NCBI GenBank assembly: GCA_017544265.1
Contig: JAFYEM010000030.1
Coordinates: forward strand, 1-64,000
Direction: 5' to 3'
DNA length: 64,000 bases
From: Bacteroidales bacterium
Lineage (GTDB): Bacteria > Bacteroidota > Bacteroidia > Bacteroidales > UBA932
Part shown: piece by piece, positions 46,182 to 55,586 of the stretch
Position numbering within the stretch: position 1 is the stretch's first letter
Layout: every line of letters starts with the position of its first letter
Position numbers and translations under genes: made by a program
The notes under the pieces: model-generated
Seen by the model: only the letters and a program-made list of their open reading frames with translations
What the model was told of the DNA's origin: nothing
The model's database searches: none

Positions 46182-46216
46182 AAAAAAAAGGGCAGGCCCG
46201 CATCGAACCCGCCCCT
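46182..46216 (-). terminator. Terminator-like hairpin between rpsO and pnp
   Basis: Minus strand: a GC-rich imperfect stem (AGGGGCGGG... with ...CCTGCCCT) at 46190-46216 followed by eight T (46182-46189). It probably ends most rpsO transcripts, with read-through into pnp; no separate -7 box for pnp was seen in the remaining 40 bp. Confidence 0.6.
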
Positions 46217-46224
46217 TATAGCAT

Positions 46225-46500
46225 CTATCGACGGAGGCCGAGCGCCTTGACGATAGCCCTGTATCTCTCAATGTCCACCCTCTGGAGGTAGTCCAGAAGC
46301 TGACGGCGCTTACCGACGAGGCGGAGGAGGGAACGACGGGTAACCACGTCCTTCTTGTTCGCCTTCACGTGCTCGGTAAGGTGAGCGATACGGTAGGAGA
46401 ATAACGCAACCTGGCTCTCTGCGGAACCGGTGTCGGTATTAGACTTCCCGTACTTCGCGAAAATCTCCTGCTTTTTCTCTGGCTGTAAATATTCTGCCAT
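46225..46500 (-). CDS. rpsO: 30S ribosomal protein S15
   Basis: A 91-residue 16S rRNA-binding protein. The start at 46500 gives [18 protein letters not shown], and the body has [24 protein letters not shown] and [19 protein letters not shown], all diagnostic. An in-frame upstream ATG at 46683 is rejected because it would add 61 unrelated residues and lies beyond the promoter box at 46555-46563. Confidence 0.98.
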   Translation of the reverse strand: MAEYLQPEKKQEIFAKYGKSNTDTGSAESQVALFSYRIAHLTEHVKANKKDVVTRRSLLRLVGKRRQLLDYLQRVDIERYRAIVKALGLRR

Positions 46501-46554
46501 AGTGCATGTGAGTTTTGGGGTTAATGCCTTCCGCCCACCGTGGGCAAAAAGCCC

Positions 46555-46563
46555 GCAAATATA
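46555..46563 (-). promoter_or_regulatory. -7 box for rpsO
   Basis: Minus strand reads TATATTTGC, 54 nt before the rpsO ATG. The predicted leader contains a GC-rich dyad that could be an S15 autoregulatory site. Confidence 0.6.
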
Positions 46564-46768
46564 GGTATTTATTACGAGAAAACAAATTTTAGTTTGAATC
46601 TGCGGGGAAAGCAGCCCGGAACGCTTCCACCGGCCCTGCGGAAAATCCACTTTATAGGCCTGAATGAAAAGTCTTCGCGGCATTGATTATCAATGATATA
46701 TCTTTCCATCGGGCCACAATCAGTCCACTTATTGCCCGCACGCACGTATTAATAAGGAGTATAATGGG

Positions 46769-46777
46769 TAACTTTGC
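46769..46777 (+). promoter_or_regulatory. -7 box for the polysaccharide utilisation locus
   Basis: Reads TAACTTTGC (TAnnTTTG), 28 nt before the ATG of the SusC gene. No regulator gene (HTCS, SusR or ECF sigma/anti-sigma) is next to it in this window. Confidence 0.6.
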
Positions 46778-46805
46778 TGCGGATTAACACCAAAATTTTA
46801 ACACA

Positions 46806-49784
46806 ATGAGAAAACTAATAACAGTTCTTGCGCTTGCAGCCCTGACAGCTTTCCTCTCAGCCGCCCAGAACAGGGCGGTTTCGGGAAGGGTTACAGATCC
46901 TTCCGGAGAGCCCGTCATCGGGATGAGCGTGCAGGAGCAGGGCACAGGGAACTTCGCAGTAACCGACACGGACGGCAGGTTCTCCATCAAAGTCGCCGGG
47001 AACAACTCGGTCCTGGTGTTTGAAGCTCTCGGCTATGTTGTCGATCCCGTTACAGTCGGTGATCAGAGCGAGCTGAGCGTCAGCGCCAGGGAAGACACCA
47101 TCATGCTGGATGCAGTAGTCGCCATCGGCTACGGTTCCGTCCGCAAGAAAGACCTCACCACGGCAGTTTCCATAGTCGGAACCGAAGACGTGGCCGTCAG
47201 GCCTATCACCGAGGCCTCCGGACTAATCCAGGGCAAAGTCGCCGGCGTGCAGGTACAGCAGACCAGCGGCCTTCCGGGAGCCGGCATGACCGTCCGCGTC
47301 AGGGGCAATTCCTCCATCGCCTCGTCCAACGACCCCCTCTACGTCGTGGACGGCGTCCCCGTGGGTGAAGGCGGTTACGCAATTGCCTATCTCTCCCCCA
47401 GCGACATCGAATCCATGCAGATTCTCAAGGATGCTTCTTCCGCGGCCATCTACGGTTCCAGGGCCGCCAACGGCGTGGTGCTCATCACCACCAAGTCCGG
47501 CGGAAAGGACCAGGCTCCGCACATCAGCTTCACCTCCGGCGTGGGCTTCTCGAACGTCTCCCGCAGCTTCAAGGTGATGAATACCCAGGAGTACCGCGAA
47601 TATGCCAAGGAGTTCAACATCAACATCCCCGGCGAACTTGTGGACAAGACAGACTGGTTCCGTGAGACCTACCGCACCGGCATCAGCCAGAACTACCAGC
47701 TCGGCGTGTCCGGCGGCAGCGGCAAGACCAGGTATTACATCGGCGCCGGCTACAGCAACGAAAAAGGCGTCATCAACGTGGCCTACGCCACCCGCTTCAA
47801 CGCCCGCGCCAATTTCGAGGCGGACATGTTCAAGTGGCTGACCGTGGGCGTGAACGTAGCCTATTCCAACTACAAGAACAACGGAATAATTTCCGGAACA
47901 GGTGCGAACCGCGCCGGCGTGGTGATCTCGGTGGTCACCACCCCCACCTACGCGCCCATCATGGACCCGGACAACCCCAAACAGTACTACAACAACTTCT
48001 ACGGCCTCGGCGGATACACTTCGCCCGCCGAGAACATGGCCCGTTCCAAGGACAACTACGACACTACCGACCGCGCCATCCTGACCGGCTTCGTCCAGAT
48101 CAACTTCACGAAGAAGCTCAATTTCAAGAGCACCGTCACCATGGACCGCCGCTGGGTGCACAACTACAACATGCTCGACCCCGTGTCCACTTCCTACGGC
48201 CGCTCGCAGCACGGCGAGGTTTCCGACTCGCGCTCCGACGACTGCCGCATGATTTATGACAACATACTCTCCTACAAGGATACCTTCGGCGGAAAGCACA
48301 ACCTGGACGTGATGGCCGGTTCCTCGGCTACCACATCTGACTGGAAGTCGCTCTCCGGCTCCCGTTCCTTGATCAATCCGGAGTACTACGACTCGGTATG
48401 GGGCTTCGCGGCCGCCAACAACGGCGGACTCCGCGGACAGGACACCGGATGGGCCCAGTGGGCCATAATGTCCTGGCTCGGCCGTATAGCCTACAACTTC
48501 GACTCCAGGTACTACCTGACCGTGAATTTCCGTGCTGACGGCAGCTCGAAGCTCGCCCCCAAGCACAAATGGGGCTACTTCCCTTCAGTTTCCGCGGCCT
48601 GGCGAATCTCCGGGGAGAAGTTCATGCAGAATGTCAAGTGGCTCAACGACCTGAAACTCCGTGCAGGCTGGGGCCAGCAGGGCAACCAGTCCGGCCTGGG
48701 CGACTACGCCTGGGTACAAGGCTACAACATCAACTACTTCAACTGGACCGAAGAGGCCTATTCCAAGGCTGTCCCCACCATAGGAAGCCGTTCCAACTTC
48801 GGCAATGAAAAGCTCACCTGGGAGACCACTTCGCAGGCCAACGTGGGTATCGACGCCAGCTTCCTCGGAAGCCGCATCACCTTCGCCCTGGACGCCTACT
48901 ACAAATACACCGACGGCCTGTTGATGAATGTCGCGCTCCCCGCCCCCAACCCGAGCATCTACCGCAACGAGGGCGCCATGTCCAACTGGGGTATCGAGTT
49001 CACTCTCAACACCGTGAACATTGTCAAGGGGGATTTCGAATGGACCACCGACTTCAACATCTCCATGAACCGCAACCGTCTGGAGAAACTCGATCTCCAG
49101 CAGGTCTATTATTACGTGAATCCCGAGACCATCGGAGAGAACATCGTGCGCATGGCTCCCGGCCAGCCGCTTTCCGGCTTCTGGGGCTACAAATGCCTCG
49201 GCGTGGACCCGGAGAACGGACTTCTCAAGTATGAGGACATCACCGGGGAAGGCGTCGTTAACGACAATGACAAGCAGTACATCGGCTTCGGCAACCCGGA
49301 CTTCATCTACGGTATGACAAATACCCTCAGCTGGAAGGGTCTGAGCCTGAGTTTCCTCATAACCGGCAGCCAGGGCAACAAGATATACAACGTCTCCAAG
49401 GTCGATATGCTCGGCATGCAGACGGGTGCCAACCAGCTCAAGGACGCCACCCGCCGCTGGAGGATTCCCGGCCAGCAGACGGACATCCCCAAGGCCGGCG
49501 AGCCCTGGAACGTGAAACCTTCGACCTACTGGCTTGAGGACGGCAGCTATCTGAAAATCAAGAATATCACCCTCTCTTACGACATACGCGGCAAATGGCT
49601 GAAGAAGATAGGCATTTCGAAGATATCGCCCTATGTCACCCTCTCGAACTTCATCACTTTCACCAAGTACAGCGGTTACGACCCGGAAATGAGCCAGTAC
49701 TCCTCCGCCACCAACATGGGCGTGGACTATGGCACCTATCCCAATGTCAGGACCGTCCTCGCAGGTATCAACGTAGATTTTTAG
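46806..49784 (+). CDS. SusC/RagA-family TonB-dependent glycan importer
   Basis: A 992-residue outer-membrane transporter. A signal peptide (MRKLITVLALAALTAFLSAA) is followed by the CarboxypepD_reg-like domain (SGRVTDPSGEPVIGMSVQEQ), and the plug with the SusC hallmark NDPLYVVDGVP and SIEDIESMQILKDASSAAIYGSRAANGV-type region (here ending AAIYGSRAANGVVLITTK). The barrel ends NVRTVLAGINVDF. It pairs with the SusD lipoprotein 3 nt downstream to form the pedal-bin import complex. First gene of the locus. Confidence 0.97.
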   Translation: MRKLITVLALAALTAFLSAAQNRAVSGRVTDPSGEPVIGMSVQEQGTGNFAVTDTDGRFSIKVAGNNSVLVFEALGYVVDPVTVGDQSELSVSAREDTIMLDAVVAIGYGSVRKKDLTTAVSIVGTEDVAVRPITEASGLIQGKVAGVQVQQTSGLPGAGMTVRVRGNSSIASSNDPLYVVDGVPVGEGGYAIAYLSPSDIESMQILKDASSAAIYGSRAANGVVLITTKSGGKDQAPHISFTSGVGFSNVSRSFKVMNTQEYREYAKEFNINIPGELVDKTDWFRETYRTGISQNYQLGVSGGSGKTRYYIGAGYSNEKGVINVAYATRFNARANFEADMFKWLTVGVNVAYSNYKNNGIISGTGANRAGVVISVVTTPTYAPIMDPDNPKQYYNNFYGLGGYTSPAENMARSKDNYDTTDRAILTGFVQINFTKKLNFKSTVTMDRRWVHNYNMLDPVSTSYGRSQHGEVSDSRSDDCRMIYDNILSYKDTFGGKHNLDVMAGSSATTSDWKSLSGSRSLINPEYYDSVWGFAAANNGGLRGQDTGWAQWAIMSWLGRIAYNFDSRYYLTVNFRADGSSKLAPKHKWGYFPSVSAAWRISGEKFMQNVKWLNDLKLRAGWGQQGNQSGLGDYAWVQGYNINYFNWTEEAYSKAVPTIGSRSNFGNEKLTWETTSQANVGIDASFLGSRITFALDAYYKYTDGLLMNVALPAPNPSIYRNEGAMSNWGIEFTLNTVNIVKGDFEWTTDFNISMNRNRLEKLDLQQVYYYVNPETIGENIVRMAPGQPLSGFWGYKCLGVDPENGLLKYEDITGEGVVNDNDKQYIGFGNPDFIYGMTNTLSWKGLSLSFLITGSQGNKIYNVSKVDMLGMQTGANQLKDATRRWRIPGQQTDIPKAGEPWNVKPSTYWLEDGSYLKIKNITLSYDIRGKWLKKIGISKISPYVTLSNFITFTKYSGYDPEMSQYSSATNMGVDYGTYPNVRTVLAGINVDF

Positions 49785-49787
49785 ATT

Positions 49788-51290
49788 ATGAAAAAGCTAT
49801 TAATAATAATAGGTGCCGCACTTGCGGCTGTCTCCTGCAACCTGGACCTCTACTCCCCGACTTCCCTGAACAAGGGTAACGTGAAGACTTCCGAGGAGGA
49901 CCCCGAGAGTCAGTACACCACCAGGGCGGACATAGAGGGTCTTCGCAACTCCTTGTACAACAGCTGGGTGCGCGACCTTCAGGAGAAGGGCCTGGAGGAC
50001 TGGCTGATTTACTCCGAATGCCGCGCGGACAACGCCTACTGCGGCACCAATACAGCCGAAATCATGGCCATCGAGGCCAACAAGATGGACGGAGCCAACA
50101 AGAACGTGGTCCGCGACTGGGACTGGTACCAGCAGCAGGTCTCGAACTCCAACCAGATTATCTGCAACATAGACCGCATCTGCGCGGAAGACGAGGACAT
50201 GACCGAGCAGGGAAGGGACCAGTGGAAGGCCGAAGCCATGATATGGAGGGCATTCTGCTTCTTCCGCATCACCCAACTCTGGGGGGACGCCCCGATGGTG
50301 CTGGAGATTCCTCCGGCAATCACCGTGGACAATGTCTCCGAGGTCTATCACCTCTATTATCCGGACCGCACTCCGATGATTGAGATCTACAGCCGGCTCG
50401 TCGAAGACCTGAAATGGGCCGCGCAATATGCTCCGGACCTGAATCCTACGAACAAGATGCTGTTGTCCAAGACTTTCGCAGAAGGCCTTCTCGCCAGGAT
50501 TTACGCCGAAAAGCCCATCCGCGACTGGGACAAGGTCATAGAACACTGCAAAAACGTAGAGGGCGCCAATCTGGATCTGGAAGAGAACTACGGCGACCTC
50601 TGGGGCTACGACGAAGAGGACGCCTTCCGCAATTCGAAGGAAAGCATCTTCGAAGTGCAGTGGTACGACAAGAGCCAGGGCAACTGGGTCTATATAATGT
50701 TCCACCGCGACGCCTACGACAACATGCGCGACTACACATGGGCCAAATGGGTCACTCCTTCCAGGGACCTTATACAGGCATACGAAGACGAAGGCGACGA
50801 GATTCGCAAGAACGCCTCCATCATCTGGGACAGCTGCTCATGGAGCAACTACTACCCTGCTGACAACTATGCCTTCATGCACAAGATGCCCACCAACATC
50901 AACAGCATCATAATGATGAGGCTCGCGGAGATATATCTGCTCCACGCCGAGGCGCTCGCGAAGACCGGCGATATCGAAGGCGCCGCAGGCTATGTGAACA
51001 AAGTACGCTCCAGGGCAAAGCTCGACGAACTGCCCGACACGGCCCTCTCCTCAGAGGACAGCATGATAGACGCAATCCTCAAGGAAAGGCGTCTGGAGCT
51101 CGCTTTCGAAGGCTTCCGCTTCTTCGACCTTGCCCGCCACGACCGCATCATCGACATTCACAACTCCATGAACGCCAAGGACGAGTACTGGCAGACACGG
51201 CTTCCTCTCACCGAGAGCCGCTACTTCCTGCCGGTTCCGACATCGGCCCTGGACAACAACCCCAACATGACTCAGAACCCCGGATATTGA
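49788..51290 (+). CDS. SusD/RagB-family surface glycan-binding lipoprotein
   Basis: A 500-residue helical TPR-fold lipoprotein (AALAAVSCNLDLYSP, lipobox Cys) that caps the SusC barrel. Typical features are AEAMIWRAFCFFRITQLWGD, MLLSKTFAEGLLARIYAEKP, MRLAEIYLLHAEALAKTG and ILKERRLELAFEGFRFFDLARH. Translated 3 nt after the SusC stop. Confidence 0.97.
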   Translation: MKKLLIIIGAALAAVSCNLDLYSPTSLNKGNVKTSEEDPESQYTTRADIEGLRNSLYNSWVRDLQEKGLEDWLIYSECRADNAYCGTNTAEIMAIEANKMDGANKNVVRDWDWYQQQVSNSNQIICNIDRICAEDEDMTEQGRDQWKAEAMIWRAFCFFRITQLWGDAPMVLEIPPAITVDNVSEVYHLYYPDRTPMIEIYSRLVEDLKWAAQYAPDLNPTNKMLLSKTFAEGLLARIYAEKPIRDWDKVIEHCKNVEGANLDLEENYGDLWGYDEEDAFRNSKESIFEVQWYDKSQGNWVYIMFHRDAYDNMRDYTWAKWVTPSRDLIQAYEDEGDEIRKNASIIWDSCSWSNYYPADNYAFMHKMPTNINSIIMMRLAEIYLLHAEALAKTGDIEGAAGYVNKVRSRAKLDELPDTALSSEDSMIDAILKERRLELAFEGFRFFDLARHDRIIDIHNSMNAKDEYWQTRLPLTESRYFLPVPTSALDNNPNMTQNPGY

Positions 51291-51294
51291 TTCT

Positions 51295-52857
51295 ATGAAA
51301 AAACTTTCAATCATTCTTCTTTCGGTCCTGTTTGCCGCAGCGTCCTGCTCCTGCTCGAGCGAGCCTTCTTTCGGTGAAATGTCCAAGCCGGTAAACGAGA
51401 ATACCGGCGGAAACGACTCTTCCGGAGACGAGGACGAACCCTCCGGAGGACAGGGCGGGGCAACGCCCCAGGAGGATGACCGTCCCAAAGCCACCGTATG
51501 GACCACCACTTCGGACCTTACACAGGACTTTGTGAAAACCACGGTCTATCTCGGAAATCCTTCCACCATGTCCACAAAGGTGGTCCGCTTCTCTTCAGAG
51601 AAATTCCAGAGCGTGGACGGCTTCGGCCTCGCAATCACCCAGGCCAGCTGCTTCAACCTGCTGAAGATGACAAAGAATGAGCGCACCCGGGTGCTCAAAG
51701 AGATGTTCTCCCGCACCGAAGGCGCCGGCAGTTCCCTGATACGTGTCTGCATAGGCGGTTCAGACTTTTCCATGAACGAGTTCACCCACTGCGACACAAA
51801 GGGAATCAGCAATTTCAAGATTCATTCTTCGGATGTCGAATACTTGTTCCCCATCCTTGACGAGATTTACAAAATCAATCCCGACGTGCAGATTATCGGT
51901 TCTCCGTGGACCTGTCCCAAATGGATGAAGATGGGCGTGGACGGCAACGGCACCCACGACAAATGGACTTCCGGAAGGCTCAACCCCGTCTACTATGAAG
52001 ACTACGCCACCTATTTCGTGAAATGGATACAGGCCTTTGAAGGGCGCGGATACAAGATTCTCGCAGTCACCCTGCAGAACGAGCCCCTCAACCACGGAAA
52101 CTCCTCCTCGCTGTATATGCCCTGGACCGACCAGAGAGACTTCCTCAACGTTGTGGGTCCTGCCTTCGAGGCCGCGAAAATCAAGGCCAAGATCCTTGTC
52201 TTCGACCACAACTACAACTACGACAACCAGCAGGACCAGCAGCAGTATCCCAGCAAGATATTCGCCTCCACGGCCGGCAAATATGCCGCCGGCAGCGCCT
52301 GGCACAACTACGGCGGCTGGGTAGGCGAACTGGACGGAATCCGCAGTTCCAACCCGGACAAGGAAATTTACTTCACCGAAGCGTCCATCGGAACATGGAA
52401 CTACGACGGCCACGGCTTCTGGGAGCAGACCAGGGAAGATCTCGAAAACATCTTCTTCGGCACCCTAAGCCGCTACGGCAAGGGCGTCACACTGTGGAAC
52501 CTGATGCTGGACTATAACCGCAAACCCTACCGTCAGGGCGGCTGCAGCACCTGCTACGGCGCGCTGAACATCAGCCCGGACAACTACAGCTATTCCTCCA
52601 TCAAGCGCTACTCGCACTGGTACGACGTCGCCCACTTCTCCGCGGCGGTACTGCCCGGCGCCGAGCGCATCGGCACGACCGGCTATAACAACGGCAACAT
52701 AGTCTCCATGGCCTTCCTCAACCCTGACGGCAGCCACGGCGTAGTGCTTCTCAACAAAGGCGGAAGCGACGACAATTACGTCTATGTCACCGAAAACCGT
52801 TCGCTGAACCTGAAGATACCTGCAAAGAGCGTAGTATCGGCAATTTGGAAAGATTAA
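51295..52857 (+). CDS. GH30-family glycoside hydrolase lipoprotein
   Basis: A 520-residue secreted enzyme. A lipoprotein signal (FAAASCSC) and a Gly/Ser/Asp/Glu-rich linker (residues about 25-65) precede a (beta/alpha)8 barrel of GH30 type. The predicted acid/base is Glu263 in VTLQNEP and the nucleophile Glu362 in IYFTEAS. QSVDGFGLAITQASCFNL and IIGSPWTCPKWMK are typical GH30 segments, and the C-terminal beta sandwich ends LKIPAKSVVSAIWKD. Related Bacteroides enzymes in loci of the same order (SusC, SusD, GH30, surface binding protein) act on beta-1,6-glucan, but GH30 also includes glucosylceramidases, xylanases and fucosidases. Confidence 0.9.
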   Translation: MKKLSIILLSVLFAAASCSCSSEPSFGEMSKPVNENTGGNDSSGDEDEPSGGQGGATPQEDDRPKATVWTTTSDLTQDFVKTTVYLGNPSTMSTKVVRFSSEKFQSVDGFGLAITQASCFNLLKMTKNERTRVLKEMFSRTEGAGSSLIRVCIGGSDFSMNEFTHCDTKGISNFKIHSSDVEYLFPILDEIYKINPDVQIIGSPWTCPKWMKMGVDGNGTHDKWTSGRLNPVYYEDYATYFVKWIQAFEGRGYKILAVTLQNEPLNHGNSSSLYMPWTDQRDFLNVVGPAFEAAKIKAKILVFDHNYNYDNQQDQQQYPSKIFASTAGKYAAGSAWHNYGGWVGELDGIRSSNPDKEIYFTEASIGTWNYDGHGFWEQTREDLENIFFGTLSRYGKGVTLWNLMLDYNRKPYRQGGCSTCYGALNISPDNYSYSSIKRYSHWYDVAHFSAAVLPGAERIGTTGYNNGNIVSMAFLNPDGSHGVVLLNKGGSDDNYVYVTENRSLNLKIPAKSVVSAIWKD

Positions 52858-52869
52858 AAACCACATAAT

Positions 52870-55584
52870 ATGAAAAAATTCATCCTTTTCGGCCTTGCCC
52901 TCATCGTGGCGGCCGTCTCCTGCAAACAGGAGCCCAAACAAACTGAATCCAATGGTCCGACCATGACCATCACCTGCGACGAGACCGCCCTCATGGGCGA
53001 TGTCTTCTCCTTCAAAGTGAACCTGGAAGACAACGTAGCACTTTCCACCCTCAAGGTCCAGCTCCTCTTCGACGAGGACGTCGTAGCCGAGAAGACCATC
53101 CGCACCGCCACCAACGGTGTCTATGAGGACGAACTCGACATTCCCTTCAAGAAGGACATCCCGGACGGCAACGCAAAGGCTGTCTTCACTGCACAGAACA
53201 CCTCCTTCGGCGTCACCACGGAGAACAAGACCGTGGCCGTAACCCGCCCGGACTTCCCGAAACTTCTCCTCCGTCCCGCACTCGGCGGCGATGACATCGA
53301 GATGGCGAAAGTCTCCCGCAACAACTACGAGGTGACCGCAGTCTTCGACGCCGTGATGGAAGCCAATATCATCACTCCCGCCTTCGGCAAGAAGAACCGC
53401 ACCATCAGCTTCGGCTACGGCGCCGCCGGAATCGAGGCAGGCGCCGCCGCGCCCATCCCCTTCAACGGCACAGCCGGAGAGTACACCATTTCCTTCAACA
53501 CCCTGACCTTCGAGGGCGCTCCTTTCAACACAATGACCGTGAACGGCGTTAATACCATACGCCTGGACAAGAACACCTTCGCGTGCGTACAGGAATTCAC
53601 CAAGGGCGGGGACGTCAAGATAGAGGGCTACGACGGCAGCTTCGCCGACTGGGTGATAGACCCCGACTACCTCGAGGAAGTTTCCGCCGGAAACTACAAA
53701 TTCCTTGCTCCCGACGGCAATTACCGCTTCACCATCCAGATTGACAAGAAGTTCTTCCTCGTGGAGAAAGTCAAGGCTGACGGCAGCTACGACACCCTTT
53801 CCGCCGACGGCAGCGGAACAGTATGGATCATCGGCAACCCTTCCACCTACGGCAAACCCGCCATCTTCACGAAAGGCACCGGCTGGACTCCGGATTACGG
53901 CCTTCCGATGGTTGAAAGCGAATCCAAAATCCACACTATCACCTTCATCGCCGGCGAGCAGCTCAAGAGCGACGCCTTCGAAATCAAATTCTTCTTCGAG
54001 AAAGACTGGAAAGCCGAATTCAACAATGATGAAGGCGAAAACCACTATCCTATCAGTGCAAAAGCCGGTGCTCCCCTCAAGATTGCAGGCGGCAACGTAA
54101 CGCTCAACGGATCCCCCCTCACCTACGGCGCATCCTACCGTTTCACCCTCGACCTGACATCCTTCCCGACTTCTGCAGTCCTTGACTTCGGTCCCGTGGA
54201 TGGCGGCGGCGGTCCTGCCACCTATGACTACTACTTCGGCGGCCAGGGACTCAGCCAGCTTTCCGCCACCACCTACCAGGCAACAGTCTCCCTGACCCAG
54301 GGTCAGAGCGTCTCCGCCACCGGTTTCACCGACATCGCGGACTGGACCATAGACTCGGATTTCTTCGAGACAGTTTCAGCCGGAAATTACAAACTCATCC
54401 CCGTGAGCGGCTTCTATAAAGTCACTGCTGACTTTGAGGCGAAATACTTCGCGGTGAGCCGCGCATCCGACGCGGCCGGCACTGACGCCACCCTCAATAC
54501 CGACGGCACCGGCGCAGTATGGATGATCGGTTCCGACTGCTTCGGAAAACCCGTAATCAATACTTCCAGCTGGAGTCCTTCAGACGGCCTCTGCTTTGCC
54601 GAGGTTTCGCCGAAGGTCTATCACCTTACCCTCGTTGGCGGCACTCAGCTGGCCGCTTCCGGCCTCAACGTCAAGCTGTTCTACCAGCAGGGCTGGGGCG
54701 ATGAATTTGGAAAAGCCAAATATTCCGGACTGGACGGTCTGATTGACTTCCACGCCACCGATGACGGCAACATTGTCTATGCTTCCGGCGCAAAGATCGA
54801 GCTCGGCGCGACCTATCAGTTCATACTGGATCTCACTGAAGGAATAGAGTCCGCTTCACTTGAACTTAAGAAAATCAAGGACAGCGACATAGTAGCCGAC
54901 GAGGTGAAAGTCAACGGAGTCAAACTCGACCTTACCGCCGAAGACCATTACGAAGGTATCCTGAGCATCGAAAAGGGCACCCTTATGGAGGTCACCGGCA
55001 TCAGCAGCATCAGCGACTATCTGGTCAACGCCGACCTGGTCGATGCAGACGGCAAATTCGCAGCAGTCTCCGGTTACTACAAAGCCGTAGTGGACCGTAA
55101 AGATAACTATATCACCGGCTACCGTGTGGCCAATGCCGCGGGCGACTCTCCTAATCTTTCCCAGGGCGGAGTGTTCCTGCTCGGCTGGGGCTTCTCGAAC
55201 ATCAGCCATGCCGATCAGCCCGGCTGGAATCCTGGCAAGGGAGCCCAGATGGTGGAGGTCTCACCCAAAGTGTTCCAGTTCACCGGTATCGCAGGTCCTG
55301 CAGAACCCGCAGTCGTCGGCGTACGCGTCCGTGACAGCGGCTGGGACTGCAAATACTTCTTCCAGGACGGCTGGGGCGGAGAAGCCAGCAAGGGCGTAAC
55401 CATCCTCGGCAATGCAGCCAGTAAGATCGATGCCGCAAAACAGGCCGACTCCGGCAACCTCGGGCTTGCCAGCGACCTTGAAGCCGGTGCTGTCTACCGC
55501 CTTACCATAGACTTCTCATCCTGCACTATCGACGGTGCTTCCATCACTGCAGGACAGGAAGTTCTCACATTTGAAAAACTCTGA
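52870..55584 (+). CDS. Multidomain surface glycan-binding lipoprotein (SusE/F position)
   Basis: A 904-residue lipoprotein (IVAAVSCKQEPK). The first about 240 residues form Ig-like beta domains (MTITCDETALMGDVFSFKVN). Three related units of about 210 residues follow, each with a pattern like FADWVIDPDYLEEVSAGNYK, ADWTIDSDFFETVSAGNYKL and SDYLVNADLVDADGKFAAVS, then a carbohydrate-binding-like part with YFFQDGWGGEASKG. The three-fold internal repetition suggests tandem glycan-binding modules. Its C-terminal about 100 residues are nearly the same as the end of the next gene's product. By position it is the SGBP of the locus; the DUF5125/DUF5121-type architecture is my best family guess. Confidence 0.8.
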   Translation: MKKFILFGLALIVAAVSCKQEPKQTESNGPTMTITCDETALMGDVFSFKVNLEDNVALSTLKVQLLFDEDVVAEKTIRTATNGVYEDELDIPFKKDIPDGNAKAVFTAQNTSFGVTTENKTVAVTRPDFPKLLLRPALGGDDIEMAKVSRNNYEVTAVFDAVMEANIITPAFGKKNRTISFGYGAAGIEAGAAAPIPFNGTAGEYTISFNTLTFEGAPFNTMTVNGVNTIRLDKNTFACVQEFTKGGDVKIEGYDGSFADWVIDPDYLEEVSAGNYKFLAPDGNYRFTIQIDKKFFLVEKVKADGSYDTLSADGSGTVWIIGNPSTYGKPAIFTKGTGWTPDYGLPMVESESKIHTITFIAGEQLKSDAFEIKFFFEKDWKAEFNNDEGENHYPISAKAGAPLKIAGGNVTLNGSPLTYGASYRFTLDLTSFPTSAVLDFGPVDGGGGPATYDYYFGGQGLSQLSATTYQATVSLTQGQSVSATGFTDIADWTIDSDFFETVSAGNYKLIPVSGFYKVTADFEAKYFAVSRASDAAGTDATLNTDGTGAVWMIGSDCFGKPVINTSSWSPSDGLCFAEVSPKVYHLTLVGGTQLAASGLNVKLFYQQGWGDEFGKAKYSGLDGLIDFHATDDGNIVYASGAKIELGATYQFILDLTEGIESASLELKKIKDSDIVADEVKVNGVKLDLTAEDHYEGILSIEKGTLMEVTGISSISDYLVNADLVDADGKFAAVSGYYKAVVDRKDNYITGYRVANAAGDSPNLSQGGVFLLGWGFSNISHADQPGWNPGKGAQMVEVSPKVFQFTGIAGPAEPAVVGVRVRDSGWDCKYFFQDGWGGEASKGVTILGNAASKIDAAKQADSGNLGLASDLEAGAVYRLTIDFSSCTIDGASITAGQEVLTFEKL

Positions 55585-55586
55585 TA

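Larger units (their letters stand above)
46501..46805. other. Divergent intergenic region between rpsO and the SusC gene
   Basis: 305 bp. It holds the rpsO promoter (46555-46563, minus) with a leader containing the dyad GCCCACNGTGGGC (46534-46546), and the SusC promoter box (46769-46777, plus). The middle part (about 46600-46760) shows no gene or clear structure. Confidence 0.6.

Noticed and set aside
46501-46683. N-terminal extension of rpsO to the ATG at 46683
   Set aside because: The added 61 residues do not resemble S15 and lie upstream of the rpsO promoter box.
47223-48566. Open frame of 447 codons on the minus strand
   Set aside because: Antisense shadow of the SusC gene without motifs or signal peptide.
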